A stretch of 63,819 nt of DNA from Ruminococcus sp. AF41-9 (GCF_003477525.1 NZ_QUDO01000022.1:1-63819), one strand, 5' to 3'. Positions 17,615 through 27,323 are shown, counted from the first letter of the stretch. Notes: a model not told the origin generated them from the sequence alone. Program-made: numbers and translations.

Positions 17615-17625
17615 AAAATTCAAAA

Positions 17626-17820
<195 letters not shown>

Positions 17821-17855
17821 TTAACGTTTTTGTTCCCTCGCTGGGTTATATGGAT

Positions 17856-17884
17856 ATTCTAATATATATTTGTCAGAATTACAA
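17856..17884 (-). promoter_or_regulatory. Ferredoxin promoter
   Basis: Read on the minus strand: TTGTAA (17884-17879), a 17-nt spacer, TAGAAT (17861-17856). Confidence 0.6.
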
Positions 17885-18027
17885 GTATAAAATCAGGTAC
17901 AATAATAAAATAATATCAAGTTAGTTTTATCTCACTTTGACTTTCCGTCATTTATAGTGACAATAGTTCAATGAATATACAAAAAAAGTAAGACTGTCAA
18001 AAAAATAGTACGTTTTTTCTGAATTTA

Positions 18028-18056
18028 TTGACAATTCAATCTGAGAATTGTATAGT
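18028..18056 (+). promoter_or_regulatory. Promoter of the BMP transporter operon
   Basis: A perfect -35 TTGACA (18028-18033), a 17-nt spacer, and TATAGT (18051-18056). The transcript would have a leader of about 165 nt. Confidence 0.8.
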
Positions 18057-18068
18057 AAAGGTACTTGC

Positions 18069-18104
18069 AAAGAGGCATAACCCACCGTGTTGTGCCTCTT
18101 TTGT
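18069..18104 (+). terminator. Leader hairpin, possible attenuator
   Basis: AAGAGGCA pairs with TGCCTCTT and is followed by TTGTTC, only about 12 nt after the predicted transcription start. It looks like an early terminator or stability hairpin. No known riboswitch was recognised. Confidence 0.55.
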
Positions 18105-18133
18105 TCAGAGATGTGGGTCACTGAGACGACAGA

Positions 18134-18198
18134 AAGTTACTGTTCACTGACAGTATCCCGCGAAGTGTGATTACTGATCCTGAAGTGAACAGCAACCA
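18134..18198 (+). repeat. GTTACTG-family palindrome in the BMP leader
   Basis: GTTACTGTTCACT at the left and AGTGAACAGCAAC at the right form terminal inverted repeats around CCCGCGAAGTG and ATTACTGATCC. It lies in the leader, just before the RBS of the binding-protein gene. Confidence 0.65.
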
Positions 18199-18226
18199 CA
18201 AAAAAAGAAGAATGGAGGAAAGAAGA

Positions 18227-19414
18227 ATGAAAAAAGCATTGGCAATCGGACTTGCAGCAGTAATGGCAGTTTCCATGAGCGCACCGGTCATGGCGAGTGA
18301 TGACAGCGAAGGCGGCGCAGGAATCGCGAAAGAGGATCTGAAGATTGGTGCGATCTATATCGGAGATGAGAATGAAGGATACACTGCAGCACATATGGCA
18401 GGTATCGACGAGATGGTAGAGAATCTGGGACTGGATGATTCTCAGGTAATTGAAAAAACATTAATCGGTGAAGACGAGGGATGTTACGATGCAGCAGCAG
18501 ACCTTGCAGACCAGGGATGCCAGATTATTTTTGCAAACAGCTTTGGACATGAAACTTATATCCTTGAAGCAGCAGGAGAGTATCCGGACGTACAGTTCTG
18601 CCATGCAACCGGAACACAGGCTGCATCCAGCGGACTTTCCAATATGCACAACTACTTCACCAACATTTACGAAGCACGTTATGTATCCGGTGTGGTAGCA
18701 GGTCTGAAACTGAATGAGATGATCGAAGACGGCACAGTAAAAGAAGATGCCTGCAAGATCGGTTATGTAGGTGCATTCCCATATGCAGAGGTTATCTCCG
18801 GTTATACTTCCTTCTACCTTGGCGCAAAGAGCGTATGCCCATCCGTAACTATGGAAGTAAAATATACAAACAGCTGGGCAAGTTTTGACCTTGAAAAAGA
18901 ATGTGCAGATGCCCTGATTTCTGACGGCTGTGTACTGATCAGCCAGCATGCTGATACCACAGGTGCTCCTACAGCATGTGAAGCAGCAGGCGTTCCGTGT
19001 GTAGGTTACAACATTGATATGACATCTGTAGCACCGAACACAGCACTTACATCTGCATCCATGGACTGGGGTGTATATTATACATACGCAGTACAGTGCA
19101 TGCTTGACGGTACAGCAATTGACACAGACTGGTGTAAAGGTTTCGCAGAAGGTGCTGACAAGATCACACCTCTCAATGACAAAGTTGTGGCAGAAGGTAC
19201 AGAAGAGAAAGTAAAAGAAGTAGAAGATGCTTTAAGCGATGGTTCCCTTCATGTATTTGATACCTCTACATTCACAGTAGATGGCGAAGAACTTACCACT
19301 TATGAAAAAGACGGAACAGAATATGTTTCTGACGGATACTTCCATGAATCTGAATACGGTTCTGCACCTGCATTCGATGTAGCAATCGACGGAATCACAT
19401 CTATTACAGAATAA
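18227..19414 (+). CDS. BMP-family ABC transporter substrate-binding protein (nucleoside type)
   Basis: This secreted binding protein belongs to the basic membrane protein (Med/BMP) family, which in Firmicutes mostly captures nucleosides. A signal peptide (MKKALAIGLAAVMAVSMSA) ends in VMA-S, a signal peptidase I site. There is no lipobox cysteine, unusual for this normally lipid-anchored family. The mature domain begins KIGAIYIGDENEGYTAAH and contains the LADQGCQIIFANSFGHE segment. The ATG at 18227 has GGAGG just before it. ATPase and two permease genes follow, so this is the start of a complete importer. Confidence 0.9.
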   Translation: MKKALAIGLAAVMAVSMSAPVMASDDSEGGAGIAKEDLKIGAIYIGDENEGYTAAHMAGIDEMVENLGLDDSQVIEKTLIGEDEGCYDAAADLADQGCQIIFANSFGHETYILEAAGEYPDVQFCHATGTQAASSGLSNMHNYFTNIYEARYVSGVVAGLKLNEMIEDGTVKEDACKIGYVGAFPYAEVISGYTSFYLGAKSVCPSVTMEVKYTNSWASFDLEKECADALISDGCVLISQHADTTGAPTACEAAGVPCVGYNIDMTSVAPNTALTSASMDWGVYYTYAVQCMLDGTAIDTDWCKGFAEGADKITPLNDKVVAEGTEEKVKEVEDALSDGSLHVFDTSTFTVDGEELTTYEKDGTEYVSDGYFHESEYGSAPAFDVAIDGITSITE

Positions 19415-19424
19415 GAAACGAAAC

Positions 19425-19461
19425 GGGCGGAGCTGCTGGTCGGCAGCTCTGTCTTTTTTTT
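19425..19461 (+). terminator. Hairpin terminator between binding-protein and ATPase genes
   Basis: GGCGGAGCTGC pairs with GGCAGCTCTGTC and is followed by eight T. As an internal, partly leaky terminator it would make the binding protein more abundant than the membrane parts. Confidence 0.8.
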
Positions 19462-19507
19462 GCTCCATAATACAGAAGCAGAGAACAGAAAAAAGGAGGG
19501 ATAAGTA

Positions 19508-21043
19508 GTGGGAGAAAATTATGCACTGGAACTTAGAGACATTTCCAAGCGTTTCGGGTCGGTTCAGGCCAACGACCATGTGAATCTCACACTGAGAAAA
19601 TCAGAGATTCTTGCAATTCTCGGAGAGAACGGAAGCGGCAAGACCACTCTGATGAATATGATCTATGGAATCTATTATCCGGATGAAGGACACATTTTTG
19701 TGGATGGAAAGGAAGTAACGATCCGTTCACCAAAAGATTCCTATGAACTGGGAATCGGTATGGTACATCAGCATTTCAAACTGGTAGATGTACTGACAGC
19801 AGCAGAGAATATCGTGCTGGGGCTTCCGGGCAAAGGCAGACTGGATATGAAGAAAATCACAGCGGATATCCAGAAGCTGGTGGATAAATATGGATTTGAA
19901 CTGAACCTGTCACAGAAAATTTATGAGATGTCTGTTTCGCAGAAGCAGACCGTGGAGATCATCAAGATGCTGTACCGTGGTGCCAGAATCCTGATTCTGG
20001 ATGAGCCGACAGCAGTTCTGACTCCGCAGGAAGCAGACCGTCTGTTTGATATTCTCAGAAATATGCGTAAAGACGGATGTTCGATTATGATCATCACGCA
20101 TAAACTTCAGGAAGTACTGGCATTGTCTGACCGTGTGGCAATCCTCAGAAAAGGAAAGTACATAGATACCGTAGAGACAGCACAGGCAAATGTGCAGAGT
20201 CTTTCTGAAATGATGGTAGGTTCCAGAGTAGACCTGAATATCCGTCGTCTGGAGCCGAAAAATGTAAAGAAACGACTGATCGTCAAAAATCTGAACTGCA
20301 GAAATAAAGAAAATGTCAAAACACTGGATGAAGTAGACCTGACTGTAAATACCGGTGAAATTCTTGGTATCGCGGGTATTTCCGGAAGCGGTCAGAAGGA
20401 ATTTCTGGAAGCGATCGCCGGATTGCAGGAAGTGGAAAGCGGTTCTATCTGTCTGCTGGATGATCAGGGAAACAGCAGGGAACTTTGTGGTATGGATTCC
20501 ATTTCCATCAATAAGGCAGGAATCAGTCTCGCCTTTGTCCCGGAGGATCGTATCGGTATGGGACTTGTGGGAGATATGGATATGACTGACAACATGATGC
20601 TGCGAAGCTACCGTAATGGAAAAGGCCCTTTCCTGGATCGAAAAGGGCCGAAAGCTCTTGCACTGAAGATTAAGGAACAACTGGAAGTTATGACTCCAAG
20701 CATCTCCGCACCGGTCCGTCAGATGTCCGGTGGAAATGTTCAGAAAGTTCTGGTCGGCCGTGAGATCGCACAGAACCCGAAAGTACTTCTGGTTGCATTC
20801 CCGACCCGAGGAGTGGATATCAATACTTCTCATGTTATTTACAGGCTCCTGAACGAGCAGAAAGAAAAAGGAGTTGCTGTTGTCTGCGTAATTGAAGATC
20901 TGGATGTGGTACTGGAACTCTGCGACAGGATTGCCGTATTCTGTGGAGGAAAAATTACCGGAATTGCAGACGGAAGAACAGCAACCAAGGAAGAAATCGG
21001 ACTGCTTATGACGAAGCATGAAAAAGGAGGGGATGTATCATGA
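19508..21043 (+). CDS. Nucleoside/simple-sugar ABC transporter ATP-binding protein (tandem)
   Basis: The 511-residue double ATPase energises the importer. The first domain has Walker A GENGSGKTT near 39 and Walker B ILILDEPTA near 160. The second has a degenerate Walker A (GISGSGQKEF near 291), signature MSGGNVQKV near 406 and VAFPTRGVD in place of Walker B, usual for the RbsA/NupA type. The GTG start at 19508 follows AAAGGAGGG. The stop overlaps the next gene. Confidence 0.92.
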   Translation: MGENYALELRDISKRFGSVQANDHVNLTLRKSEILAILGENGSGKTTLMNMIYGIYYPDEGHIFVDGKEVTIRSPKDSYELGIGMVHQHFKLVDVLTAAENIVLGLPGKGRLDMKKITADIQKLVDKYGFELNLSQKIYEMSVSQKQTVEIIKMLYRGARILILDEPTAVLTPQEADRLFDILRNMRKDGCSIMIITHKLQEVLALSDRVAILRKGKYIDTVETAQANVQSLSEMMVGSRVDLNIRRLEPKNVKKRLIVKNLNCRNKENVKTLDEVDLTVNTGEILGIAGISGSGQKEFLEAIAGLQEVESGSICLLDDQGNSRELCGMDSISINKAGISLAFVPEDRIGMGLVGDMDMTDNMMLRSYRNGKGPFLDRKGPKALALKIKEQLEVMTPSISAPVRQMSGGNVQKVLVGREIAQNPKVLLVAFPTRGVDINTSHVIYRLLNEQKEKGVAVVCVIEDLDVVLELCDRIAVFCGGKITGIADGRTATKEEIGLLMTKHEKGGDVS

Positions 21044-22118
21044 AGAAAGAACCTTTTCTGCAGGTAAGCAAAAGAAGAAACAAGGCCGGATGGCAGGAAC
21101 GTCTTCTGATCCGCTTTATCGCACTGATCCTTGCGCTGATCGTGTGTGGTGCCGTAATCGTGGCTCTTGTAAAAATGAATCCGGTGGATGTATATAAGGC
21201 AATCTGGGATGGAGCCATGGGTTCTGAGAGACGTATGTGGCAGACCATTCGAGATACCATGGTACTTCTGTGTATTTCCATTGGCCTGGCTCCGGCATTT
21301 AAGATGAAGTTCTGGAATATCGGAGCAGAGGGTCAGATCCTGATCGGCGGAGCATGTTCCGCAGCAGTGATGATCTACGCAGGTGACAAAATGCCGACAG
21401 CGCTGCTTCTGCTCGTGATGTTTATTGCCAGTGCCGTCGGCGGCATGATCTGGGGAATGATCCCGGCAGTCTTTAAGGCACACTGGAACACCAATGAGAC
21501 ACTGTTTACCCTAATGCTCAACTATGTTGCCATGCAGGTTGTCACTTACTGCATCGTATTCTGGGAAAACCCGAAAGGTTCCAATACGGTTGGGATCATT
21601 AATCAGGCGACAAAAGCCGGATGGCTTCCGGAACTTTTCGGACAGAAATACGGATGGAATGTTGTGATTGTCCTGATCCTGACTGTGGGAATGTTTATTT
21701 ATCTGAAATACTGCAAACAGGGTTATGAGATCGCCGTTGTCGGTGAGAGTGAAAACACTGCAAAATATGCAGGAATCCAGGTAAAGAAAGTTATCGTGCG
21801 TACCATGCAATCTCAGGTGCGATCTGCGGTATCGCAGGTTTCGTTATTGTCAGCGGAGCCAGCCATACGATCTCCACTGCAACAGCAGGCGGACGTGGTT
21901 TTACAGCCATTATCGTTGCATGGCTTTCTAAGTTTAACACCTTTATCATGGTTGCTGTTTCCTTTGGCATCGTATTTATGGAACAGGGAGCGGTACAGAT
22001 CGCGACACAGTACGGACTGAATGAAAATGCTTCTGATGTTCTGCTGGGTATCATTCTGTTTTTCCTGATCGGTGCAGAATTCTTTATCAACTACAGAGTA
22101 AAGCGTGCGAAGAAATAG
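21040..22118 (+). pseudogene. Nucleoside ABC transporter permease 1 (single-base frameshift)
   Basis: This is the first of two membrane permeases of the importer. The frame from 21040 is normal to about 21807 (VKKVIVRTM). It then continues in the next frame with ISGAICGIAGFVIVSGA to a stop at 22118. One G is missing in ACCATGCAATC (ACCATGGCAATC expected). Restored, it is about 360 residues with some eight membrane spans and the family EGQ motif (WNIGAEGQILIGG near 90). Transport would need this subunit, so a sequence error is likely. Confidence 0.88.
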
Positions 22119-22130
22119 GAGGTGGATGCA

Positions 22131-23111
22131 ATGAGTGTACTGACCATTTTTATTCAAAAAGCAATTGTCCAGGGCATCTGTATTCTGTATGGTGCGCTTG
22201 GTGAGATTATGACAGAGAAATCCGGAAACCTGAACCTTGGTATTCCGGGAATCATGTATATGGGAGGCATTTCCGGCCTGATGGGAGCTTTCCTTTATGA
22301 GAAAGACAATCCGAATCCCAATGCATTGGTGGGTGTGCTGATTTCCTTTTTGTGTGCCTTTGCATGTGCGGCAATCGGCGGTCTGATCTACAGTATCCTG
22401 ACCATTACCCTGCGTGTAAACCAGAACGTAACCGGTCTTGCCCTCACAATCTTTGGTACCGGATTTGGTAACTTCTTCGGTGGTTCCATTTCCAAACTTG
22501 CAGGTGGTGTCGGTCAGATTTCTGTAAAAGTAACAGGAAGTGCCTATACAGCCAAGATTCCGGGACTGTCGAAGATTCCGGTGATCGGAAGTATTTTCTT
22601 CCACTATGGATTTATGACATACCTGTGTATCATTGCAGCGGTAGTATTATCTTATTTCCTGTTTAAGACAAGAGCAGGTCTGAGCCTTCGTGCGATCGGA
22701 GAGAACCCGGGAACCGCAGATGCGGCAGGTATCAATGTTATCAAATATAAATATCTTTCTACCTGCATCGGGGCAGGTCTTGCAGGGCTGGGCGGATTAT
22801 ATTTCGTTATGGAATATTCCGGCGGAACCTGGACTGACAATGGATTTGGTGACCGTGGATGGCTGGCAGTGGCACTGGTTATTTTTGCACTGTGGAAACC
22901 GTTGAATGCCATCTGGGGAGCCTTCCTTTTCGGAGCACTTTATATCCTGTATCTGTATATTCCGGGACTGGGACGAAGCATGCAGGAAGTATTTAAGGCT
23001 CTGCCTTATGTAGTAACCATTATCGTACTGGTATTTACCAGCTTCCGAAAGAAGAAAGAGCATCAGCCGCCTGCTGCGCTGGGACTTCCGTATTTCAGGG
23101 AAGAACGATAA
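22131..23111 (+). CDS. Nucleoside ABC transporter permease 2
   Basis: The 326-residue second permease has about eight to nine membrane spans and the conserved EKSGNLNLGIPGIM segment near residue 25. The ATG at 22131 has GGAGG upstream; the in-frame GTG at 22122 overlaps that site. It completes the BMP-ATPase-permease-permease set, which resembles the guanosine/nucleoside importers of Firmicutes. Confidence 0.9.
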   Translation: MSVLTIFIQKAIVQGICILYGALGEIMTEKSGNLNLGIPGIMYMGGISGLMGAFLYEKDNPNPNALVGVLISFLCAFACAAIGGLIYSILTITLRVNQNVTGLALTIFGTGFGNFFGGSISKLAGGVGQISVKVTGSAYTAKIPGLSKIPVIGSIFFHYGFMTYLCIIAAVVLSYFLFKTRAGLSLRAIGENPGTADAAGINVIKYKYLSTCIGAGLAGLGGLYFVMEYSGGTWTDNGFGDRGWLAVALVIFALWKPLNAIWGAFLFGALYILYLYIPGLGRSMQEVFKALPYVVTIIVLVFTSFRKKKEHQPPAALGLPYFREER

Positions 23112-23117
23112 AAAATG

Positions 23118-23172
23118 TTCAATGGCAGCACCCTGCGAAGTGTATTACTGAGAACGGAGGGAACAGTAACTT
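23118..23172 (-). repeat. GTTACTG-family repeat
   Basis: Read on the minus strand it gives GTTACTGTTCCCTCCGTTC then TCAGTAATACACTTCGCAGG. This closely matches the left end of the element at 59083. Confidence 0.65.
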
Positions 23173-23208
23173 ACCAGGCATGGAGTGGACAGTAATATAA
23201 ATAAAATG

Positions 23209-23237
23209 TTGATTCCTGAGTAAAATAGTATTATAAT
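23209..23237 (+). promoter_or_regulatory. Promoter of the DUF1858 gene
   Basis: TTGATT (23209-23214), a 17-nt spacer, and a perfect TATAAT (23232-23237) lie about 55 bp before the ATG. Confidence 0.7.
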
Positions 23238-23291
23238 AGCGACAGTGGCAACAGCCCATAAACTCAGTAAAAAATAAGGAGGAAATATACA

Positions 23292-23492
23292 ATGGCTAAA
23301 GTATCAAAAGATATGCTGATCGGTCAGCTTCTTCAGATTGACCCTAATATTGCACCAATTCTTATGAGAGCTGGAATGCATTGCCTTGGATGCCCGTCTT
23401 CTCAGATGGAATCTCTGGAAGAAGCTGCTATGGTTCATGGAATGGATGCTGACCTTCTGGTTCAGCAGATCAACGATTTCCTTGGAGAATAA
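23292..23492 (+). CDS. DUF1858 domain protein (hybrid-cluster-protein-associated redox disulfide domain)
   Basis: This 66-residue single-domain protein has the family pattern of a central CxxC (HCLGCPSS, near 31-37) and a helical end. Related domains are linked to hybrid-cluster proteins and redox sensing. It has its own promoter, an AAGGAGG site and a terminator downstream. Confidence 0.85.
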   Translation: MAKVSKDMLIGQLLQIDPNIAPILMRAGMHCLGCPSSQMESLEEAAMVHGMDADLLVQQINDFLGE

Positions 23493-23504
23493 TAGAAAAC
23501 AGCA

Positions 23505-23570
23505 GTTACTGAGCGCTGGTAATATCCTGTGGGATGTTACCGGGAACAGGGTAAACAGTAACAAACAATA
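23505..23570 (+). repeat. GTTACTG-family repeat
   Basis: The outer ends are CAGTTACTGAGCGCTGG and ...AAACAGTAAC. Inside, GTAATATCCTGTGGGATGTTAC is a smaller palindrome. Confidence 0.55.
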
Positions 23571-23638
23571 AGAGATGCGAAATCTATAAGATTTATAGAA
23601 ACGTAAAAACTACAGCGAAGCTGTGGTAAGTGTATAAA

Positions 23639-23688
23639 ATGAAAGCTGCCTGATCATTTAGAATGAACCGGCAGCTTTCATTTTTATA
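23639..23688. terminator. Bidirectional terminator
   Basis: ATGAAAGCTGCC pairs with GGCAGCTTTCAT around a 19-nt loop, with T's after it on the plus strand. It lies between convergent DUF1858 and mecA. Confidence 0.8.
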
Positions 23689-23747
23689 TATATGTCTTTT
23701 AATGAGTGTATGTGTCGCTTTATATGTTTTTATATCCCAGGTATTTC

Positions 23748-24497
23748 TTACAACTGAGTAAGCTGCTGAAGAGCAGACTGAGAAATTACTTCACCGTGTT
23801 CTTTCAGGTATGCTTCGCCGGAAAGAGTGAAGGCTCTGCCTCTTCCGTATTCGGTAAGAATATTGCAGACTTTGTTAAACTCTTCTGCGGTGCAGGAAGA
23901 CTGGTGGATAACCAGCTTGTAAGTATCGTCAGAAGAATCTTTATATAAGGTGTTGGCACCCTGGAAATATCCGTTTAATCCATGAGAGGCATCGATGACA
24001 TCATCCAGTGTTTCAAATTCATAGAGACGGATAAGATTTACGTCAGGCACTGTTTCGGAATCAGCAGTGTTTTTCTGAGCATTGTCAGAAGACGGTGCTT
24101 TTTCTTTTTTCTGTGAACTCTTCAGTTTGGCCTCGCAGAGTTTCTGGAAAATATCGATAATGTTGTCTGCGCCGTCAAGCTGGAGTGTATCGGTCTGCTC
24201 TTTCCCGCGGAACGGAGCAAATTTGGAGAAACGGGTGTCCAGTTCCTCCGGGTCTTCGACTTTGGTGATGATGAGGATAATACTCTCAGGACTGACAGGA
24301 ATCGCCTCGATCATCAGTGGAATATTATCAGCCTCAAATCCAAACTGTATCTGTGCCTGCTGCATCATATCACGGAAAAGTTTCTTTGCCTTCTCTGTGC
24401 CATATGCAAGCTCACTGATACGGATCTGATGACTGTCCAGATCTTCTTTTGTTAAAGTGCATCGAATCTGATTTTCATTGATTTTCTCTATTTTCAT
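23748..24497 (-). CDS. mecA: Adaptor protein MecA
   Basis: MecA delivers proteins to the ClpC-ClpP protease. The 249-residue product has the N-terminal substrate-binding region (MKIEKINENQIRCTLTKEDL), an acidic linker near 130-155 and the C-terminal ClpC-binding domain (YEFETLDDVI near 165). It stands alone, as usual. Confidence 0.92.
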   Translation of the reverse strand: MKIEKINENQIRCTLTKEDLDSHQIRISELAYGTEKAKKLFRDMMQQAQIQFGFEADNIPLMIEAIPVSPESIILIITKVEDPEELDTRFSKFAPFRGKEQTDTLQLDGADNIIDIFQKLCEAKLKSSQKKEKAPSSDNAQKNTADSETVPDVNLIRLYEFETLDDVIDASHGLNGYFQGANTLYKDSSDDTYKLVIHQSSCTAEEFNKVCNILTEYGRGRAFTLSGEAYLKEHGEVISQSALQQLTQL

Positions 24498-25022
24498 ATA
24501 TATCTCACATCCTGTTCTGGGTTATGTTCATATTATCAGTTTATTGATGTATATTAGATTATTTACATACAATTTTATACACTATATTATATAACACGGG
24601 AATGCAAAATGTAAAGATGAGTGGGATACCAATTTATAAAAATTTTGGAAAGAAAATCGAAAAAATTAAACAAATTGCTGAAAACTCTTGCGGTTGTATA
24701 AAAAATAAGTATAATGAAAAACAGGAGAAATAATCTCAGCGGATACAAGCATTTATTTTACGGTTAAATATCAACCAGAACGTTATTGTTTTTTCTGTTC
24801 ACAGTAACATGACAGCCAGCCGTCTGTTGTTTCACATCCTCATTGCCATTCTTTTTCATGCGGCGTTCCGGCCGCGGCAGTGTACGGTAAAATTCCAGTT
24901 ACAAAATTTATATGATACCAGAATTAAAAGACAAAAATTCGTTCGTGTTTGCACGATAAGAATTTGGAAATTCCGCGAGATTTTTTTCCGGGAAACCTGC
25001 GGGTGCTTTCTGAAATCAGATT
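24498..25022. other. Non-coding region upstream of mecA
   Basis: AT-rich, no gene seen. A TTGCGG / TATAAT pair with a 16-nt spacer near 24689-24716 could be a plus-strand promoter for the small gene at 25023. A lone GTTACTG-family half (TGTTCACAGTAAC) sits near 24800. Confidence 0.4.
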
Positions 25023-25280
25023 TTGTCAGAGAAAGGAGGACGACGTACGGAAAATATATCACGGGTCAGAAAAAAAGAACTGCGTAAGCCACTCGAAAAG
25101 GAGCTGAAAGAGTACCGCTCACAGGGAATTTCTCTCTATCTTGACGGAAAACCCAGTACTCCGAAAAACATTGCAAAAGCCTGTCAGATTGCAGAAGATG
25201 GTGGTTATATGCGGGATTACGTGGAAGATGAAAAAGGACGGATCGCCCGGGTAGACTTCGATTTTATCAGAGAAAAATAA
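25023..25280 (+). CDS. Small hypothetical protein, start uncertain
   Basis: I do not recognise this basic/acidic 70-85-residue protein; it ends with GRIARVDFDFIREK. Its likely RBS (AAAGGAGG, 25031-25038) lies inside the frame that begins at the TTG at 25023. The true start should therefore be downstream, yet the first codons there are ACG, GAA, AAT, ATA. Either a non-standard start is used or a base change has hit an ATG near 25047. Direct repeats follow the gene. Confidence 0.55.
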   Translation: MSEKGGRRTENISRVRKKELRKPLEKELKEYRSQGISLYLDGKPSTPKNIAKACQIAEDGGYMRDYVEDEKGRIARVDFDFIREK

Positions 25281-25281
25281 A

Positions 25282-25384
25282 AGGACAGAAGAGGTAAAAG
25301 AGATAAAAGAGATAAAAGAGAGGGAAAAATGCGGGAAGATCAGAGAAGAAAGTAAGCGATCAGAGAAGAAAGTAAGCGATGAGA
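25282..25384. repeat. Purine-rich direct repeats
   Basis: AGATAAAAG occurs three times, then GATCAGAGAAGAAAGTAAGC occurs twice in tandem. No coding potential. Confidence 0.6.
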
Positions 25385-25436
25385 GAAAGATGCTGTCACG
25401 TAAAGATAAATGAAATCTGAAAGACAAAAGAAAAAA

Positions 25437-25500
25437 CAGGCTGTCCGGAAAAATTCATGGAAATATCCCCTGATGTCCATTATGCCCCGTGACAGCCTGA
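25437..25500 (+). terminator. Possible terminator
   Basis: CAGGCTGTC (25437-25445) pairs with GACAGCCTG (25491-25499) over a 45-nt loop; the A-rich sequence downstream makes it a weak terminator. Confidence 0.4.
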
Positions 25501-25676
25501 AAATATAAAAAAATAGGAAAACACTATTTTTATAATACAATCAAAATATAATCTATGATATAATATTCTCAACTTGGTTACTGCTTTCATCAGGCATTCC
25601 TGTGCATGGCGGGAACAGCAGTCACCAGGTGTATATAGAAGCATCATTAACGAATGATACCGAAAGGAAGAAAATT

Positions 25677-27323
25677 ATGAGCAAAAAATATAAGCCGGCA
25701 GCAGCGGTGATTGTTCTGATCCTTCTGGTTGCGGTGATCGGGATCGTTACACATGTCGTCATGAAACGAATTCCCACCCGGCAGACGATGGACCTGAGCG
25801 AGTATTATGGAGAACTTGCAGATGGTGAGGCAGCTTTGATCCTGGGGGATGAGAAGCTGGAGACGAGAGCACTTATCGTAGGCGAGAAGGTTTATCTGCC
25901 GCTGGATGTGGTCAACACGTATCTGAATCAGAGATATTACTGGGATTCTGCAAACCAGCAGATTCTTTACGCGACTCCTTCTGAGCTGACATCCACGGCT
26001 GCGGCATCAGAGGCAGGCGATCAGGTCTGGCTGAAAGACGGCACTGTGTATCTGAATCTTTCTTTTGTACAGCAGTATACAGATATGGATGCCTATATCC
26101 TTCAGAACCCATACCGTGTCGACATTCAGTATCAGTTTGACAATGTAAAAACAGTTAAAGTGAAGAAAAATACTTATGTGCGTTATCAGGGCGGAATTAA
26201 GTCACCGGTTCTTACTACGGTACAAAAGGGAACGGAGCTTCGACTGGTTGAAGAACTGGATAACTGGGATAAAGTATCTACAGATGACGGATTTATCGGA
26301 TATGTGGAAAAAAGTAAAGTGGGAGATCCGGCAGATGCAGTCTTTGAGAGAAATTTTGCCGGTGAACAGTATACATATCTGACCATGGATCAGCCGGTAA
26401 ACATGGTATGGCATCAGGTGACATCCACAGATGCCAATGCATACTTTGCAGATGCAACTGCCAATATGACAGGAGTCAATGTCATTTCTCCAACCTGGTT
26501 TTATATTGCAGATACTTCCGGAAATATTTCAAACATTGCCAGTGCGGATTATGTTTCACAGGCACATGAGAAGGGTCTGAAAGTCTGGGGACTTATTGAT
26601 AACTTTACCCAGGATGTCAGCACAACGGAAACGCTTTCCAGCACTGCGGCGAGACAGAACATGATCAGTCAGCTTGTGCAGGCTGCTCTGAATGTGGGAA
26701 TGGACGGTATCAATGTGGATTTTGAGTCCCTGAGTGAAGATGTGGGAATCCATTTCCTGGAATTTTTAAGAGAGCTTTCCATTGAGTGTCATAAGAATAA
26801 TCTGGTGCTTTCTGTAGACAACCCGGTACCGGAGGATTTTACCAGCCATTATGACCGTGCAGAACAGGGAAAAGTAGTAGATTATGTGATCATTATGGGA
26901 TATGATGAACATTATGTTGGTTCAGAGACCGGTTCTGTTGCCTCACTTCCGTGGGTTGAACAGGGAATTGTGGATACACTGGATGAAGTTCCGGCGGCCC
27001 GTGTGATCAATGCGGTGCCGTTTTACACCAGACTGTGGAGAACGACTGGCGGCAATGTGACCAGTGAGGCGATCGGTATGGATCAGGCGCAGCAGGTGAT
27101 CTCCGAGAATAATGTAGAGACTTACTGGGACAAAACGACTTCCCAGAATTATGGCAGTTATGATATTGACAATTCCAGCTATCAGATCTGGCTGGAAGAT
27201 TCCCAGTCCATCGCAGAAAAGGTGAAACTGGTATCCAAATATGGCCTTGCAGGTGTTTCCGCATGGAAGCTTGGATTTGAAAACAGCGGCATCTGGCAGG
27301 TAATCTCAGAGAATCTGAATTAA
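25677..27323 (+). CDS. SH3 and glycosyl hydrolase 18-like surface protein
   Basis: The 548-residue protein probably acts on cell-wall glycan at the outer face of the membrane. One N-terminal span (about 8-30) is followed by a copper-amine-oxidase-N-like region (about 60-140), an SH3-like domain (about 165-215) and a GH18-type domain (about 235-548). The catalytic pattern is DGINVDFESL near 343, with the Glu retained. Similar proteins (YaaH/YdhD types) occur in spore-formers. The ATG at 25677 follows AAAGGAAG. It precedes a cell-wall amidase gene, in keeping with wall remodelling. Confidence 0.82.
   Translation: MSKKYKPAAAVIVLILLVAVIGIVTHVVMKRIPTRQTMDLSEYYGELADGEAALILGDEKLETRALIVGEKVYLPLDVVNTYLNQRYYWDSANQQILYATPSELTSTAAASEAGDQVWLKDGTVYLNLSFVQQYTDMDAYILQNPYRVDIQYQFDNVKTVKVKKNTYVRYQGGIKSPVLTTVQKGTELRLVEELDNWDKVSTDDGFIGYVEKSKVGDPADAVFERNFAGEQYTYLTMDQPVNMVWHQVTSTDANAYFADATANMTGVNVISPTWFYIADTSGNISNIASADYVSQAHEKGLKVWGLIDNFTQDVSTTETLSSTAARQNMISQLVQAALNVGMDGINVDFESLSEDVGIHFLEFLRELSIECHKNNLVLSVDNPVPEDFTSHYDRAEQGKVVDYVIIMGYDEHYVGSETGSVASLPWVEQGIVDTLDEVPAARVINAVPFYTRLWRTTGGNVTSEAIGMDQAQQVISENNVETYWDKTTSQNYGSYDIDNSSYQIWLEDSQSIAEKVKLVSKYGLAGVSAWKLGFENSGIWQVISENLN

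Noticed and set aside
19910..21019. A 369-codon minus-strand frame
   Set aside because: It is antisense to the well-supported double ATPase gene, with Cys/His/Ser-rich composition and no family pattern.
25282..25384. A CRISPR-like array
   Set aside because: The repeats are short purine tandem repeats without spacers of constant length; no cas gene is near.
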